Shown here one piece after another: positions 39,311 to 40,574 of a DNA stretch of 40,574 nucleotides. A program made the position numbers and the translations under genes. This stretch comes from a virus. The DNA is taken from positions 1 through 40,574 of the IMG/VR virus record IMGVR_UViG_3300019755_000009. One strand, written 5' to 3'. The notes beneath the pieces were generated by a model that worked only from the letters and a program-made list of their open reading frames with translations, was not told the origin of the DNA and searched no databases. Each line of letters starts with the position of its first letter. The stretch's first letter is position 1.

Positions 39311-39502
39311 TTAGGGTGCATTAACTTCGTCCATTAGTTGCCCCAACTCTTCTTTTAAACAATATCCATCGCACTCTGTATTATCCCATATTGCGGTTAC
39401 TTCCATTACATTTTTTACATATATTCCTTCATCACATTTGTTTAAAATATCCAACGCTGCTTGCATTAGTATCTTTGCTCGTTCTTGCTGTTCTTGTGTC
39501 AT
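39311..39502 (-). CDS. Small hypothetical protein inside inverted repeat
   Basis: 63 residues from the ATG at 39502 (reverse strand). A longer reading from 39625 would translate the repeat itself and is rejected. The protein is helical and acidic with a CDGYC segment. Its stop codon lies at the outer end of the right arm of unit 7. No family recognised. Confidence 0.65.
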   Translation of the reverse strand: MTQEQQERAKILMQAALDILNKCDEGIYVKNVMEVTAIWDNTECDGYCLKEELGQLMDEVNAP

Positions 39503-39520
39503 AATAATAACGCACCCTAA
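39311..39520. repeat. Inverted repeat enclosing a reverse-strand gene, unit 7
   Basis: On the plus strand TTAGGGTGCATTAAC (39311-39325) pairs with AATAACGCACCCTAA (39506-39520), with two or three mismatches. The arrangement relative to the gene is the same as in units 3, 5 and 6, though the gene is on the other strand. Confidence 0.65.
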
Positions 39521-39530
39521 CAATATATAA

Positions 39531-39620
39531 TTCAGTGGCGTTAAGGTGTCAATTTTAACCACTGTGCAGTTTTGTAAGTTTGTCGGTATGCGAAAAGTTC
39601 TGCAATCAATCGCCACTGAA
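39531..39620. repeat. Spacer palindrome next to unit 7
   Basis: TTCAGTGGCG (39531-39540) pairs exactly with CGCCACTGAA (39611-39620). No ORF lies inside. It separates unit 7 from the next reverse-strand gene. Confidence 0.65.
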
Positions 39621-39651
39621 GTCATATACTAACCGTTGTAGGAAATTGTGT

Positions 39652-39933
39652 TTAAGCTATTATATTATTCCAACATTTACCGCAAACAGTTTTTGTAGTG
39701 CCTATTCCGTGAGTAGCTGTTTCTTTTTTACAGCTTACACACAACTGTTCGCTTCTAGGGTGCTTGCACTCCGCTTCGCTAAATACAACAACAGGTATAG
39801 GTAATTTTTTAAACTCAGTCCAGTTGTTATATGCAACTATCTGCTCTTCATAAATGTCAGGGTCGCAAGGCGTTTCTTCTATGTACTTTTCTGCTAATTC
39901 GCAACGTTGTTTCCAATATTCTAATTCAGTCAT
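39652..39933 (-). CDS. Hypothetical zinc-ribbon protein
   Basis: 93 residues. The N-terminal part is an acidic helix (MTELEYWKQRCELAEKY), and the C-terminal part has CVSCKK and CGKCW, two CxxC pairs that would bind one zinc. A promoter-like site at 39988-40018 points to it. The gene starts the reverse-strand island. Function unknown. Confidence 0.7.
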   Translation of the reverse strand: MTELEYWKQRCELAEKYIEETPCDPDIYEEQIVAYNNWTEFKKLPIPVVVFSEAECKHPRSEQLCVSCKKETATHGIGTTKTVCGKCWNNIIA

Positions 39934-39987
39934 AATATTATCTCGTTTAAGTCGTTTAAAAATCTACCCATACCAAACACGTTAAAA

Positions 39988-40018
39988 CAAAATAACGAAA
40001 ATAACTATCAAGAATCAA
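39988..40018 (-). promoter_or_regulatory. Reverse-strand promoter
   Basis: On the minus strand TTG (40018-40016), 20 bases, TTATTTTG (39995-39988). The -7 element has one mismatch. The box TATATTGATTCTTGATA is the same as at 13280 and 19040. Confidence 0.55.
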
Positions 40019-40042
40019 TATAAATAAGCTTATAAATATTAT

Positions 40043-40073
40043 TTGTAATTAGACTAAATAAACATTAACTTTG
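40043..40073 (+). promoter_or_regulatory. Late forward promoter
   Basis: TTG (40043-40045), 20 bases, TAACTTTG (40066-40073), a perfect consensus match. The ATG at 40078 follows within five bases, so the mRNA is probably leaderless or nearly so. Confidence 0.75.
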
Positions 40074-40077
40074 AAAC

Positions 40078-40574
40078 ATGAAGATAGTGAAAGTAGGCAC
40101 AAGCGAAATAGAACAACAATACGGTTATAATGATTTAACCGCTGTAGCTACTTACTCTTCTTTACCTTCATTTTACATAAAACTACAAGGTACTATAACT
40201 GAATTCGTTATAAAAAAATACTTTGACGAAACATTTATAAAAGAAATTCCATTAGATGAAGGAGATATTGCAAGCGACGGAACTTTTTTATATTTCCCTA
40301 CTACATCTGTAGATACTGAATTAGCCTCATTAATGGGTTCAGGCGGTCAATATCAATATTCTTTCAAAGTAGATGGTCAAGAATATAAATCAAACTTTCG
40401 ATTTGCTTTTAAAGGTATTATTTTCCCTAGAAATATTATTTTTAGTACAGTAGTAGTTGATGATGTAGGTGGCGGCAATGGTAGTATTACCGTTAACGCT
40501 CAAGGAGGCTACCCACCGCTTACTTATTCTAAAGATGGAGGCAGTACTTATCAGAGTTCTAATATATTCAGCGG
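40078..40574 (+). CDS. Late protein with SprB-like repeat, 3' end outside window
   Basis: 165 residues are visible and the frame is open to the last base. The first ~125 residues form an all-beta domain without a recognised name. The last 30 read GGNGSITVNAQGGYPPLTYS and then KDGGSTYQSS, the pattern of SprB repeats found in gliding adhesins and other large surface proteins of Bacteroidota. There is no signal peptide. It follows the tail genes, so a tail fibre or host-binding protein is likely. Confidence 0.75.
   Translation, partial: MKIVKVGTSEIEQQYGYNDLTAVATYSSLPSFYIKLQGTITEFVIKKYFDETFIKEIPLDEGDIASDGTFLYFPTTSVDTELASLMGSGGQYQYSFKVDGQEYKSNFRFAFKGIIFPRNIIFSTVVVDDVGGGNGSITVNAQGGYPPLTYSKDGGSTYQSSNIFS

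Noticed and set aside
39503-39625. N-terminal extension of the reverse gene at 39311-39502
   Set aside because: The extension would translate a spacer palindrome and one repeat arm; the ATG at 39502 directly follows the arm as in other units.

Overview
This window looks like most of a genome (or a large contig) of a tailed double-stranded DNA phage of the siphovirus type, infecting a member of the Bacteroidota, probably a flavobacterium-like host. The reasons are the AT-rich composition, very weak use of Shine-Dalgarno sites, promoters of the Bacteroidota form (TTG, 20 bases, TAnnTTTG), and a dense row of mostly forward-strand phage genes. No integrase, endolysin, tRNA or CRISPR array was recognised, so the lifestyle is undecided.

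Layout. 1-2640: accessory genes, including a cytosine-5 DNA methyltransferase, several of them enclosed by their own inverted repeats. 2645-9354: early/recombination block (DUF1351 protein, RecT, MBL-fold hydrolase, SSB, KilA-N protein, YopX, NinB-like, NinG). 9474-14480: many small genes with small helix-turn-helix regulators, short membrane proteins, one gene that appears to need a -1 frameshift at 10479-10485, and two more repeat-enclosed accessory genes (12007-12713). 14627-18565: replication block (small HTH protein, superfamily II helicase, initiator-like protein, DnaC-like helicase loader, two stand-alone DnaA-domain-IV-like proteins). 18580-22170: small hypothetical proteins and one secreted, outer-membrane-like protein. 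22276-38346: packaging and virion block in the usual order (TerS, TerL, portal, protease, capsid, connectors, major tail protein, tail assembly proteins, tape measure, a large tail protein). 38601-39933: a reverse-strand accessory island with an N6-adenine methyltransferase and two small genes. 40078-end: start of a further late gene with a SprB-like repeat, cut by the window edge.

How it works together: RecT, SSB, the MBL-fold enzyme, NinB and NinG make a phage recombination set. The initiator, loader, helicase and DnaA-like proteins make a replication set that probably recruits the host DnaB helicase. The structural block builds a capsid and a long non-contractile tail (tape measure of 993 residues). 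The two orphan methyltransferases probably protect phage DNA from host restriction.

The most unusual structure is a set of cassette-like units at both ends and in the middle. Each unit is one ORF, bounded by an inverted repeat unique to that ORF, with the stop codon lying inside the right arm. Neighbouring units are separated by long imperfect palindromes. Other points are the putative frameshift gene, a shared promoter box at several early promoters, and paired DnaA-like DNA-binding proteins.
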